From assembly GCA_014549065.1 (NCBI GenBank), contig JACDOX010000087.1:1654931-1718930 (forward strand): 64,000 nucleotides of DNA, read 5' to 3'. This document shows positions 47,415 to 60,110 of the stretch, one piece after another; the first letter of the stretch is position 1, and every line of letters begins with the position of its first letter. The DNA is from Cardinalis cardinalis (taxonomy: Eukaryota > Chordata > Aves > Passeriformes > Cardinalidae). The notes below the pieces were generated by a model. That model searched no databases. It was not told the origin of the DNA and worked only from the letters and a program-made list of their open reading frames with translations. A program made the position numbers and the translations under genes.

Positions 47415-50400
47415 GTAAGAGCAGTAGGGCAGATAAATCCACCAGATTTTCCAACTGCAAAGGCATGAAAGGAACAGAATCCTAAAGAAAATNATGTCAT
47501 GCTTGAATGGCAAAAAGAGGTGAATATAAGGAGATAGCCACTTCTTTTTTCATCTGTTGTTCAACAGCTGCTAGAACAGGCAAATTCTATTCCTACTGAC
47601 CTGTCAGCTCTGAACCAGCCTTTAATAGCTGAAACAAGTCTCCATAGCTAGTTTNTCAAGTGAAAATATAGCACATTTTTCTGATGCCTTTTTTTCTGCT
47701 TTTTTAATGTGCCCACAGATTCCTTTCTCACTGGAGGAAAGCTCATTTTTCACTTACCTTCCTTCTCCCTTAGGCAAGCAAGAAAAAGGCACCAAAAACG
47801 CTCTACAGAAAACACAAACACACCGTAGAGGTAAAATATTCATTCTCTCCCCATCCCAGGATACAGACAATTCATTTATTCCACTGCACACTGGAATAAG
47901 CAGTGTNATTGAGGCTGATCCTGCAATAACTTCAAATGCAGAAGAAAATTCCGTCCTCTTCAGGAAAAAAAATTTACAGTTTCAATCGGCATANAAAACA
48001 AATTAGAAATAAAAATAACTCAAATCTTCCAAGTAACTGAAACTTCTGTATTTAAACTCACATGAGTTTGGCAGAGCAGTTAGGGCAAATCACCTGGCAC
48101 CAGCCACAGAGGTATTTCAGAGTAAAGCCTCATAATGCCAAACCTGCAGGAAAGTCTTTTTGATCCTGGCAGTAAACATGGATTCATGTCCTGAAGTANG
48201 AAACACATTAGTTTTGCCCAATATTTTTCCTTCCTCCTGCTNGTAATAGGTGGTAAAAGAATTCAGTCCTAAAATACTTAATTTAAAGGGTAAACAAGTT
48301 ACTTTAAGTACAGNTTGCACATTCACCAAGTTGCTCTGTTCCCATCACTGGACTAAAACAGAAAATTCATGACACCACCCAAAAGAAGAAGTATCTGCCT
48401 TAAAGTAGCCAGTAGCATTTTTATCTGCTGGCTCAGAGAGGTNCACACTTTTCACCACTTAAATATTGTCATTGTCAGCATCTTTTAAAAAAGAAATTAA
48501 TTACAGTCAAGGACTACTCTCTCATAAATAGCAGTGTACAAATCCATTTGTGCAAAAAAAAAAAAAAGTAGAATCAAGTTCATAAAAGTATTTCAAAGTA
48601 TTGAATAAAGCATTGTTTCAGCAGATACTTGTTCCTGTAAGTGTCAAAAAGCCTGAACTTACAATACAGGGTTCAAAGACTTAGTGCAAAGGAATCAAAG
48701 GACAGAAGTCCCCATAATTACAGCTGCTCAGTGCACATCAAGCAACATGGGCAGCACTTTCACAAGTCAGCACCCACTCATGGTCTGCAGGGCTGGCTGG
48801 CAGGAAAGGCCTGACTGCCTGTGCCTATTGGTAATTACAGGTAATGAATGAGGCAGGTCAGTGCTGGCACCCTGATACCAGCATTGCCATCTAAGTAAAC
48901 ACACANTCCAGCATCTCAAGTATCAATATCATAAATAAGGTAAAATGAGAANTGTGTTTCTAATTTCCAAATGCGTGTAATTATCCACTGGAACTTTGCA
49001 AAAAATTATTAATTCCATTTATTGCTAAGAGTGATGCTGGAAGCATACAGTGGACCAAAACAAGTGAAGGAAAAAAAAAGCCCAAGTGAATTCAGTTTTT
49101 TTTGCTCAGATAAGAGTACTAAAGGTCATTCTAAGTGCATACAGTTGGAGTTTTTTTCCCAAATGCATTCCACAAAAAAAGTTCTCAACTATTTGTATTG
49201 AAAGATAAATTTAGAAGAATTTTTAANACTGCATTCAAAATACTGCTAATGTTTTAAACAACACTAGTAGCACACCATTAAAAATTATCTAAATTAAAAG
49301 ACTATAAGTATTCTCTATAAATCACTTCTGCTATTTTTGGCAACCTGTGGAGCATAAAACTATATATATATTAATTTGCTGTAATACAAAATGCCTTTTA
49401 TAGAAGTTTAAACATAAATTTATCATATGCTGTAACAGACAGCACGTAGGTAACAAGAAATGCTCAGCTTCAGTATTCTACTGAGTTTTATTCAGAAGCA
49501 CAACCAGCTCTCTACAACCTAAAAAGCTTAACTTTGCAGAACAACATGGAATGAAAGGTTATTTACCACACTCTATCCTTTGCTCTTCAGAATNAATCAG
49601 GTTATTAAGCATTCCACACACACACACAGGGGTTTGTTTGCTTTGCTTTTCTTTTTCTTTTTAATTACTCTTGTTGGAGGTTAGGATTTTCTCTTTTTTT
49701 TTTCTTTCTCTNNGGGACTTTTGTCCTGTTTGTTGCCTAAGAGATGATAATGATTGGTACTTAAAGAGGCAAAAGTAGTGGCCAAGGCGGGGGACAGGGT
49801 GCAACTGCTACTCTTACTGGGGGCTTTTTCTCTCGGGCAGGGCAAAGACAGGCGAGATTTTGGCTTCCAGACACCCTTAGCCACAACCCTAAATATCTAG
49901 GTCTGCTCTGGACTCCTGGCANCACAGACACTGACTCCAGGTCTGTTCTGAGCATGCTGTGAGCAACCTTTGGCCCAAGCATTGCCCCAACAGTGCAAAT
50001 CAAGAACTCTGATACAAATCTGGAGGAGCTGACACGCTTATTTCAGAAATATCCCTTCTACTCTTGTGGCTACCTCCCTGCACTATGCATTTTTTAATAC
50101 AAGTAGCAGGGGAGCACTGAAGGAGGATGGGGTATCCAAGCAGCTTAGGGCCATCACAGCTGCTTCCATCTGTGATGCCCTCCCACCCCNAGCTACAGGT
50201 GGACAAGAAGGATGGGATATGAATGACCAACCATCCAGACCATCCCTTTAACAAGGTCTGTTCTCCTCCTTTCCAAATCATCCAGCTCTACCCCTGCACA
50301 TCTCCTTTTTGAGCCCTTGGGGTTTTTTTTCCTCAGCCTCCTTGAACAATTTTCTAATTGCTGATGGAAACAAAAGGCAGTATTAGTTTCAGCATACTCG

Positions 50401-53400
50401 AGGGAAGCAGACCAATGCCTACACGCATGACCAGAGCCTTGCTGCAAACAGGCAGGGCAGGCTGCCTGCCCGGCACACCCTGGAACGCGGCCTGCAGCAG
50501 GAGCAACCCAGCACCTGAGAGCACATCAGGCACCAGCAGCCAGGGACGTGTCAGCAGAGTCCTCTGTCAGCAGAAACCTGCCATGAACACACAGCTGCTG
50601 GTCAGCAAGCCACAGTCACAGCACTTCAAACAAAAGGAGAAGCTTTGCTGTCTGAGCGATACCAGGTGGTCAGAAGAGGAAGGGATGCCANGGCACACCT
50701 TAGACATCACACATCAGCTGCAGGAATCAGGCTGGGAGGGGCTTTAGAGGACTGTGGAGTCTCTGTCCAGCAATCAGCCAGGGGACAGTAAAAGCATGTT
50801 AACATCAGCAAGNGTTAGCAGTAGGCTCTGGCACAACATATGTATGGCCTTGGGTCTGGCCAAAGTGCCTCTCGAGGGGATCAGATCTATCTGCTCAGAT
50901 CTGGTGGTCACAGAGGGACTGCTGTGGAAAACAGAGTAACTTGGCACGAGAAGATCTGGTTAGCTACAACCAGCTGACCAGATTTCCAGATAACCAGAAT
51001 TCAAATCCATGCTTGAACCCTCCTTAAAGTCAAAGGGTTTTGAACACGCACTTTCAGCCCATGTCATAGCAGACACAGAAAAAATGCTTTCCTCAGTCCC
51101 TCTCAGATTCTGAGCCTTCCCAGAGAAAAGGGTGTCCTTGCACTTAATGTCTGGCACCTTCCAATTGCCCTTGCTGCACAAGCTGTTCAGATACCCTCTA
51201 CACAAAGTGAGGAGAACAAAAGGAGAGAAACTTAACTGTACCTCAAACTCAGCTGAGGCTCCTCCAGGCACAGCCGTGGTTGAGACACACAGGGAAGGAG
51301 GCCAATCCATCCTTGCTCACTGACAGCAGACACAGGATTCTGGCCCAGCAGTGAAGCACACAGGCCACTTCTGAATGTCTACAGCATTTTCTATTGTTCA
51401 TCTCTGGATCAAATTTGGACCAAGGCAGGAGTCTCAAATGCACATCCCAAACTCTGATCAGAACCTTCATAATAAGTTTTCATTTTCAGACAGTTCCTAG
51501 CTTTGTTCATCCAAGATCAGAACCTCAGGAAAAGTGGCAAGTTTTGCATAGCCAAGCAGCTGTCCTAAGAGATAATCTATGNTCCTAAAGACAGAACTGA
51601 CAGTTCCTAGTTCTAAACCAGAAACCAGCCCCTGTCATTCTCTCCAGAAAACAAAGTGAAAACATAGGGTAATTGAATCAATAGGTCCTATAATTAAATG
51701 CTGCCAAGTTAGCTGACATGATTGGACTACTGGGTTTGGTTTGTTTGAGGGTTTTGTCTTGTTTATTCAGAGGTTGCATATACTTTAAATACAGCTAATT
51801 TTGCAAACAGCTATTGAAATTTAATTTAAAACTCTCTCAGAAAATAAAAGGACAAGTTTCACAGAGAGAGAAAAGGATTTTTTCGTAGACTCAACTCACT
51901 GGAAGCTACTGCAATCTGTCTTAGAGCTACTACAAGTACTAAAAGAAAGAAATCTTCCTACTTCTTGCTGGGGGCTTGGCACAAGACAATAAATATTCCT
52001 CAACTTCTTGNACCCATGACTGCCAAGTCTAAATGAAGAAGGAAAATTTGTTAGAGAACCTTAATTCTACCTACAAATCCACAACTTAAGAATTGTCAAA
52101 TGTAAACTGATTATTTCCCTGATGNCAAAAAGTACCCCAGATTTTCAATAATCAGAAAACAGAGCTGCAAATNGCATTGTCTCTTTCCAGATGGTGCAAG
52201 TCAGGTACAGATCCAATGAACTCATCACAGCTTCTGATTTTCTGATTTTCACCACTTAACCCTGCTGGTTGTACTAAGGCCATTGTCTCCCTTATACTAT
52301 NTGAAACACATATTTTATCTGGAAGCATCATGTGCTAAAATAAATAAATTGTTTCTGTGGTGTAATAAATAGTCTCATTACATCATAGAAAGTTAGAAAA
52401 ACGTGTACTTTAAAAATGCCAGAAGATAAACAGAGTATCATAACACTGGTCAAGCCTATCAACCAGCACAAACCCGTCTCACAGACTGCAGAAAACAAAG
52501 AGAATTGACCAAGCCACACCTTTTCACCATAATTCCTTTCAAACTGGCACCCTAAGAACGATGCAGGATGCTGAGTACAAACATTAACAACACTCTGAAG
52601 CTGATGCCTGTTATCCCTTTCTGCCACCTCCCCAGTCAAGACAAAAGAACAAAGATCAGTTTCATCTGCGAGACTGCTCAAGGGAAAAACAGCAGTGAGT
52701 GTAAAACCATAAGGATTAGCTCATCTTTTCTCCTTAATGCAACGGCAAACAATTAGTGTTAAAGTAAAATGGGTCAATCAAGACCTCAAATCCTCTTAAC
52801 AGCTAGNACAGTAACCCATGTGGCCACACCAATCTAAATTAACCCCATGGATACATCAGTTCTTTCCTCTGATACCTAGAAAGCAATTACAAATGTCCCA
52901 NTGAATGTCCCTCTGAAACACCCTTGTATAGTTTAGTAGCATAACCTGTTATTAAACCTTCCCACAAAATAAAAGCCTTTTCCTTTACTGAGGCAGGCAG
53001 CTTAAACCATCTCTGCTTTCCAGCACCAATCCTCTAAATCAGCTCCACCCCATGGAAATAAGTCTCATGCTGTTTTTTCTTATTAACTGAGATGCAGTAC
53101 AGAGCTGTTGCTAATGAGCACACCTGTACNTGAAGCAGAAGCATGGAAGAAAAAGCACCAGCCCTAAATATGTCAAGACCCACCCATCCTCTGCCTTAGC
53201 GTGTGCACGTGTGTTTGGGAAGAGATAAGCCATGTCACGATACCAGAAAACACTGCACATCTCCATGCTTTCTCTGCAAGTGCTTGGTATCTCTAAATAT
53301 CATCAAGGGGCTCACAACACTGAGCCCACACACCATGAATTTATCCTCTTTCTCTTTTCTGTNAAAACATACTTAATTTTTAAACGTGCCTAAAGCTGAC

Positions 53401-55979
53401 TTTCAAGCACAATTAGGCACATGTTTGAACTGCATAAATACAGATGGACCAAAACAACCATCCTTGAGTCTTAGGAACAATTCTGCATATCAGCACATGC
53501 ATACCTTTGTTTCTTCATCAAGAGCACNCATGAAGATAGCACAAAACCCATAATAGCTAGCTCATCAGATAACTCAGTTTAGAAAGTCACCTTGTCTTAG
53601 GTCCCCTATTACACCTTTCCAAATTTCTGGTCATTATTTGTGTGCATGTGAAGTGCAACACTCCCTAATCCCTTCCTAGTTAAGGCTTCAGCTCAGCTTC
53701 AAGTATCCTGCAGCCATAAATGCCTTTTCTGAAACCCAAATAAAGCCAAGGGGTGCATTTTTTTCTTTGACTGTGAGCCAGAAATTTCACCAGATCTGTT
53801 CTCAGCACAGTCACTGCCTGCACTGTGGGCAAAAGATCTGCAAGGAACTCNGGCTCTAGGCACCAGTAGAGCATTTATTTTCCTTTCTTAAGCTGATTAT
53901 CATTTGTCCCACCATGGCAGATCAGATTTCAGATCCTTCATCTGCTGCAGATATGTTACAAGCTCTGTCATACCTTTATAGAGACATTAGTAATCAAAAG
54001 GTGACTTTCAGAAAGCCTCCATCATAAAGTCCTCACAACCTAAATTCTTTTTGACTTCTTCTTCTTCTTCCAACCCCATTAAGAAAACAAACCTGTCTCC
54101 AACACGTGTGTGTGACATGCCACATTGGGAGGTGAAGCTGGAACAGCCCAGNAGAATCTGCAATGGGTCTCAGCCCTGTTTCTGTGCTTAGTATTTCTAG
54201 CAACTTCCACAGACATTATTAAGTGAGCACAGTGCCAGAGCTGGAGNGGCCAGAGCTCACTCTGTCAGCACACACACAGCAAATGCTTCCTCTGTGAATA
54301 TTTAGGTATTTGGTTTAGCAAAGGGTAACCTGTACAGAAAGGAGCATGACAGACTGAAAGGAAAGGTATGCTTCTGGAAAAAACATCTGGCAACAAGGGA
54401 ATTCTTAACCCACAGAATGCAGCAATTCATTTAGGGACTGGTGTGATCAGATCACTCCTGCCTAGGCACAGCACCTCAGGGGTCATTAAATTACAACTAT
54501 TTCTTTATTATCCACACACATTAAAGAACACAGCTAAGTGGGTATGATACAACATACCACAATAATTACATCAGTCCTNTAAATCAAGGCTGCAAATGCT
54601 GCTTTACGTAACAAACTGCATTATAAGCACAATGACCTGCCCTCCGGTGTGCTAAAACTCTCCACAGAAGAACAGCAACTCCTAATTCTCAGGATGACAG
54701 CTCTTTGGCTTCTCTCAAACACCCACAGGAAATGTGCAATATGGGNGCAACAAACTGAAAAGTTCCAAAACCCAAATCCTGTCCCTTGATGAGATAAGAA
54801 AAGATGAGAAGAGATAGAATTTATGGCACCGTGCTCCNCTGCTGAGATCATGCCTCCTCCCAGAGCCCTGTGCCAGGGCTCACCTGCNTGTTTCATTACC
54901 ATGCAGAACGGCCTCACAAAGCCACTGGGGTTATTTTCAGTGTGTTACTTTAGCTCTCCTGTAAATGCCTGAGCTCCAGGACACTGGTACCACATGAAGA
55001 CTGAGGTCTTGCCCACTGCTGAGTGCACATCAGTGTCTTGCAAATGAAGCAGACAGTGAGGCACGGGTGGTTCCCAGTCCTGGGTGCTACACAGGTGAGT
55101 TTGGGCTCTGTTACACATATCACACTTTCAGAACATAAGCTGGAGAAATGAACAACCACCCACAAACTTAGCTGGACTGCCTTCACCCTAAGTGANGAGA
55201 GCCTGCGGCACACCCAGGGGAAGTGGCCATTCTATCACTGTTCATTAATCACTTTTTCATCATCTATGATGTAACACAGGGACAACTTCACTATGCTGTG
55301 CCCTCTCAGCACATTCTCTTCCCAGGCAATGCTGACGCCATCCAGGCAGGAGGGAAGGGAAAGAAGCTATAGAAAATAAATACATTCTGCAGCTGAGCCT
55401 CTTCTTGAGTCTTTCAGCTAGGAGATATGTAGTCCAGACATCCCTGCGAGTCTAAACCAGCACAGGTGAAAAGAAACAGGTTCTTTCATGGAGAGGAATC
55501 CAAGGTTTGTGGAGAAAATGGGAAGAAACAGAACCAAAAGAATATGTGGTTCAATCTCACATGGAAGAACCCTTCTGAAAACAAAAGGGACAGGTTTTCT
55601 GAACAATAAGCAGCACAAATGCTGGACAGCAAGTGGTTTTTTGAGGAAGGATGGAGTATGATTTATTGGCATGACAAATTATGAAAATTGATGCTAGAGA
55701 CCTAGAATAAGTAAGACAACATACGTGTGCATACATCCCATTCTACTGCACGTTAATGCTATGTTAATTGCTATTCTGTTAATTGCTATGTTAAAATGCT
55801 ATTCTCTATGCTAATGCTCACTCACAAGTGAAAACCTACACCTCTGTCTCAGNAAGAACCCTACATGAAAACCCACCAAAACCACCAGAGAATATTTTTT
55901 ATTTGGAGCAACACCTAAAGTTCCTGCTTAACCCAGGGAAATTGAGCATGTTGGTATCTTTCAATAGGGAGAGCAATTC
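47415..55979. other. 8.5 kb non-coding stretch
   Basis: No gene is recognised. Simple sequences include a 14-bp poly-A at 48554-48567, a CA run near 49616-49627 and imperfect tandem repeats of a TGCTATGTTAAT-like unit at about 55748-55818. A 59-bp splice-bounded frame at 52636-52694 on the plus strand (CCTCCCCAG acceptor, GCA|GTGAGT donor) is too short to support. A plus donor ACACAG|GTGAGT at 55089 has no convincing exon. Confidence 0.5.
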
Positions 55980-56816
55980 TCCCGGCATGCGGCACACCCC
56001 CTTCTTTCCCGAAGGTGCTCCATAAAGCCCATTTTATCCAGANGGCAGGTCGGAGTGTCTCGTTTGGAAGGGTGCAGGACAGATGAAGGCGAGCAGGGTT
56101 TATCTGTGGCTCGGCGCAGCAGCACGGCAGCGCAGCGCAGCACACGCCTACGGCTCCTACCTGCAGCCATCTGAGCCAGGCACATTCTACATCATTTTCT
56201 CCTACATAAAAAGGCATTGTTCGCCGCTGGGCTNCCGTGCACGGCTCTTTCCTCCCTGATCTATGCAATACAGGGAATCGTTTTTTGAGGTGGGCTTTCT
56301 TCCCCCCCTCCCCGATGCAAATTACCAGCGCTTACAGCCCTCGCCTCACACAACGTTCTTTGTTCAGCCGCGCAGATCCCCTTAGAGGAGCTTAGGGGTG
56401 GGGGCAGGAGAGGACAGAGGTTCCCATCCCCCGGAGGGGTTTTACAGCCCGGAGATGCTCGGAGCCCTCAGCGCGGCCGCCCTCGTGAAGGCAGAACGGG
56501 CGTTACCGGGCGGCCGCCCCGCTCCATTTTCACCTCCGGGAGGTGGGGCGGGGGCGACCCGCGGAGAACTCCGCTCTGGCTCCGGGACTGAAGGGCCCAA
56601 AGAAGGGACAGACGGACGGAAGGACGGAGGGAAGGAGCACCCTCAGGACCGGGGTGCCCCCAGAAAGGGCTCGCGACAGCCGCAAGGCGGGAAGCGCGCG
56701 AGGCTGCCCCCCCCACACGCACCCCCCTTTCCCCGCACTCCGCAACGGCGCCGGCCCCGCGGCCCCGCCCCCCCTCCTCCTTCTTCTTCTCCGACGGGGC
56801 NCGGCACGGTGCTTAC

Positions 56817-57140
56817 CTGAGCGCCACGGCGGCTGCCGGCACCGACGGGCACACGGAGGACGCGGGGCACCGGGCTCCAGCCGACCCGCCCCGCCGCTCT
56901 CGGGGCTGTCGCCGGGACGCGGCCGCCTGCGCGCCGCGAGCCCCCGGGACCGCCCCCGGCCCCGCCCCGGCCCCGCCGCCGCTCCCGCAGGGCCCCCGCG
57001 CCTGAGGAGGTGGAGGAGCGGCCCCTCCGCCCCGCCCCGGCCCCTGCATTGCAGAGACTCCGGGCGAGCCTCNGGGACAGACAGACACGGGCCCGCCAGC
57101 CCTGCCGTGCCCTGCCGCTGGTGGAAAACCTTCCCGAAAG
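56817..57140 (-). other. probable non-coding or partly coding first exon
   Basis: The minus strand reads CGCTCAG|GTAAGC, with the last exon base at 56817 and the donor at 56811-56816. This is an almost perfect 5' splice site inside the CpG island just downstream of the GC boxes. The exon start is not defined by any TATA box, so the upstream boundary given is only an estimate. A GC-rich frame from an ATG at 57148 is open to the donor, but its Gly/Ala/Arg/Pro-rich composition gives no recognisable protein; a 5' UTR exon is the simpler reading. Confidence 0.5.
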
Positions 57141-57148
57141 CTCCTCAC

Positions 57149-57201
57149 CTGATTTCGTTTGGATCTGCCAAGTCCAGCTCAGTCTAATTCCTCCTTTTCC
57201 T
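57149..57201 (-). other. possible alternative 5' exon
   Basis: A strong acceptor (CTCTCTTTCTCCAG) at 57202 and a strong donor (AAATCAG|GTGAGG) after 57149 enclose 53 bp on the minus strand. Together with other minus donors at about 57361-57370 (GTAAGT) and 57477-57482 (GTGAGA), this suggests further 5' UTR exons upstream of the main one. Chance pairs of splice-like sites occur at this rate, so support is limited. Confidence 0.22.
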
Positions 57202-57305
57202 CTGGAGAAAGAGAGCAGATGACAGGGAGATCGGTGAAAAAGCGCCTTTCCAGCACCCTCAGACACCGCGCTGCTGCTCACTTCCACGCTGCTCTCGTAG
57301 GGCCG

Positions 57306-58715
57306 GGCTTTCCAGCCATTTCCTGGAATCTGGCAATAAAAGATATCCTATTACTTTGTCACTTACCACATTCTCGAACTGAACTGTCCCCCTCCCTCAG
57401 GGTGTCCATTACAGTTGCTATACTCCAAAGTCATTCCTCCCTCAATGTCTCTGTGGCGGGGCTGCAGCATCAGCTCATCTCACCTGTTAGAGCCAGAACC
57501 ACGCCACTCCAACCCACCTGTGCTGGAGATGAAAGAGTAAAATGCTGCTGCTTTCTTACCTCCTCTGTTTCCCTAAGCAAATTTTAGTTTGTTAATAATT
57601 CATGACTGCAAAAGTCAGTCTGTCGGAATCTGAACCAAAAATTCTGAGTATGCCNTGTATGTATTAGGCTGTAATAATGTTTTGAAGGTACTATATTTGG
57701 ATTCAGTGAAGATAAATATATTTGGGGACCTAGAGTGCACACTATTACCCATACTGCAGTGGAAAAACTTTAAACATTAAATTCTGTTTGGTTGCATTTT
57801 GCTGCATCATTGTGAGCAAGTTATCCACATTTTTTCCCAAATGTCACTAATTTTAGGTAGCCAGCTTGATTTCAAGCATGATTTTTCAGGAGTACTGAGC
57901 ACCTGGGTATTTTTGTGGGCTTTAGCAGGTTATCTAGAAGATTTCATATCTGTAATTTGGGCCATATGTATCTTAGACTGCCTAGGTCCCGCCCTTGCGT
58001 CTGTTTCTTCATTCACAAAGAAATACCCTCAGCGACTGCTATGTATATTTCATGTCNAGGGTCTGTCAGTGCTAATGAAGTGACTTGGGAAAGCCAAGTT
58101 ACTTTGTTAAGTGTTTTTGTGTAGTTGTAAATCAGGAAATTTTCATTTTAAAAGAGTGAACACTACGAACATTTCTTCCAGTACTTTTCCTGAGCCCCCC
58201 TCAAGCTGTTTGAGGGAACTTCCCACCGCTGCCGTTTCTCACATTTCGTCTGTAAATCAGTGCCGTGCAAAGGGAGCAGGATTTTGCCAAAGTGACAAAG
58301 GCATCATGTTCCCTGCTTGTTACTCCCCATCAGTGATGCACATCCTTCCAGAGATGCTTTCAGAGAAAATGGATTTGCTGCAGTCAGTCTTTCTCCCAGG
58401 CTGCCAGGAGGAAATTCACCGGTTCAGGGCACATGCACCCGTGTCTGCAATACCCTGAAGACCCTCAGTGCCTCTCTCCTGCTGGTTTTTTTTCTGTGCC
58501 TCTCCTTGGAGGCCTNGGTGTCCATGCAGAGACCTTGATGGAGTTCTCCCCACAAGCACAGGAACTTTGCCCTTCCTCTCACCACCTAGATAATGTGAAT
58601 GCAGGCTTAACATAAAGCCTCATCAGAAGCAGCCCTGAGAGGGAATGAGCAGCTGGCTGGATCAAGAAGAAAAAGTTAAACTTCCAAATGGAAATTAGAT
58701 TAATTTAAAGCTTAC
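57306..58715. other. flank of CpG island, no gene seen
   Basis: Composition returns to AT-rich. Short open frames are present but none shows family character. Nothing repetitive was recognised up to the assembly gap. Confidence 0.5.
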
Positions 58716-58773
58716 NNNNNNNNNNNNNNNNNNNNNNNNNNNNNNNNNNNNNNNNNNNNNNNNNNNNNNNNNN
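58716..58773. other. assembly gap (58 N)
   Basis: A continuous run of N interrupts the sequence. It directly abuts a perfect tandem repeat, so the gap may hide further repeat copies. Frames reported across it are meaningless. Confidence 0.98.
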
Positions 58774-58841
58774 TGGAAACAAATACTGCAGTAGGGATAA
58801 TGGAAAATGGAAACAAATACTGCAGTAGGGATAATGGAAAA
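58774..58841. repeat. 34-bp minisatellite, two visible copies
   Basis: A 34-bp unit starting tggaaacaaatactgcagta occurs twice in tandem with no mismatch (58774-58807 and 58808-58841), immediately after the gap. The identity of the copies suggests a recent or homogenised array of unknown length. Confidence 0.9.
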
Positions 58842-59030
58842 GATGAAAACATGTCTTAAAGNAAAGACACATGTACAATACACTGTGCACTGTCCATAAA
58901 CATTCCTGGAGATCAGAGGGGGGTGTAACTAACCAGAGNCATGCTCAGAATATTCCATGTGTGACAGAGAATCAACGCCTCTAGCTCAGATGCAGCACAG
59001 CAGCAGCCTGTCTCTTTTCAGCAGCAGCCT

Positions 59031-59056
59031 GCAGAGAGAGACAGAGAGAGAGAGNA
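59031..59056. repeat. GA microsatellite next to a donor-like site
   Basis: GAGAGAGACAGAGAGAGAGAG is followed by AG|GTGAGTC, a consensus plus-strand donor. Without any coding frame or promoter evidence the donor is most likely fortuitous. Confidence 0.8.
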
Positions 59057-59629
59057 GGTGAGTCTTACAAGTTAGTCATTCAGTTGCATCTCTCCTTTAA
59101 ACAATCATCAAAGATGATGAAAAATAAGCACAGAAAAAATGGCAGTCACCATATTCCCTGAGATAATTATCTAATCAAATTACATTTATACTTCACATGA
59201 AATATTCAGCAGCAGTGTTGACACTAGACGTTTTAAGACAGAAAAAATATTTTAATTCATGTTAGAGATATTAAAATCCATGCACATACTTTTATTAGAA
59301 ATATTCATGCAGAGATCAGAAAGCATCNTTCNACTAAGCAATAGTGGGGAAAGATTTTTTGTATAAAGGAAAAAAAAATTTGCATCACCTCATAAACCAT
59401 GAGCTTTGAGATGCTGAATTATGGACCCCTGTATGGAAGTCTTGTAAGTCAAATACAGAGGATTTTTTGCCTGGCCACTAAAGGAAAAAGGAATTAAATT
59501 GCCTATAGTTGTCTTTAGAACAGATTAATTTGAAACTGTGTCTGGGGAATGCTGTTTCAAAAGGAATTTGTGTCAGTACTTTGTCTCTTACTATATAGTT
59601 AAGTAACAATTCCCCACTGCTCTCCCGAG

Positions 59630-60110
59630 AGTTTATTGGGATGCAGTAGTGGCAGCCTAGGTGTTTGGCATCACTTCAGACGGGGGAAGGAAACATTTAA
59701 TTTCTCAAAAACACAATGACTCAAGCCTTGGCGCCAATGTCACCACATTAGCTGAGCAATCANAGCAGTCAAGACAAAGTCAGCTCTTATTTATTGATGA
59801 TGGGAAGGGCTGCGAGCACCACTGAGGTTAATGAAACAAAGGAGCATGGCTACGGTCCCCTTGCACATTACTCTCGGTGGCATATTTGCAGTCTGTGGGC
59901 AGGCTGAGCAGTTTTTTCCCCACCTTTCTCCTCGGAAACACCTCGGTTAAGGTGACCGGGAAAGGCAGGGCTCCCTCCTCGGCATTGCTGGGATGTTTTT
60001 ATGGGTTGGAAAACTCTAGGGTCCCTCTAGTGCCCAACAGAGGCAATGGGGGGAAAAGCGAGCTGAAGTGCTCCTTCAAATGCTGGTCGACGACTAAGCA
60101 AAATAAAAAC
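59630..60110. other. small cluster of retained CpGs
   Basis: About ten CpG dinucleotides fall between 59,630 and 60,100 (for example in tacggtcc, ctctcggtgg, cctcggaaac, gaccggga, ggtcgacgac), well above the surrounding density. A plus-strand frame at 59877-60119 spans it, and an alternative ATG at 59847 gives a frame that soon stops. It may be a conserved enhancer, an alternative promoter or an exon; the sequence does not decide. Confidence 0.3.

Larger units (their letters stand above)
55980..57305. promoter_or_regulatory. CpG island promoter
   Basis: CpG density rises abruptly from the CpG-depleted background at about 55,980 and falls again after about 57,305. The core at about 56,380-57,110 is very GC-rich. 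Several CCCCGCCCC-type GC boxes (Sp1/KLF-type sites) lie at about 56948-56985 and 57025-57045. CpG islands of this kind mark promoters of vertebrate genes expressed widely or in development. The consensus minus-strand donor inside the island favours leftward transcription, but bidirectional initiation is possible. Long open frames of more than 200 codons on both strands here follow from GC-richness and are not evidence of protein. Confidence 0.85.

Noticed and set aside
47758..47802. 45-bp minus-strand segment with near-perfect acceptor and donor
   Set aside because: It is too short to show coding character and one of its frames is closed; isolated splice-like pairs occur by chance at this rate.
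56543..57287. Open frames of more than 200 codons on both strands in the CpG island
   Set aside because: GC-rich DNA lacks stop codons; both strands are open and the products are low-complexity Gly/Ala/Arg/Pro sequence.
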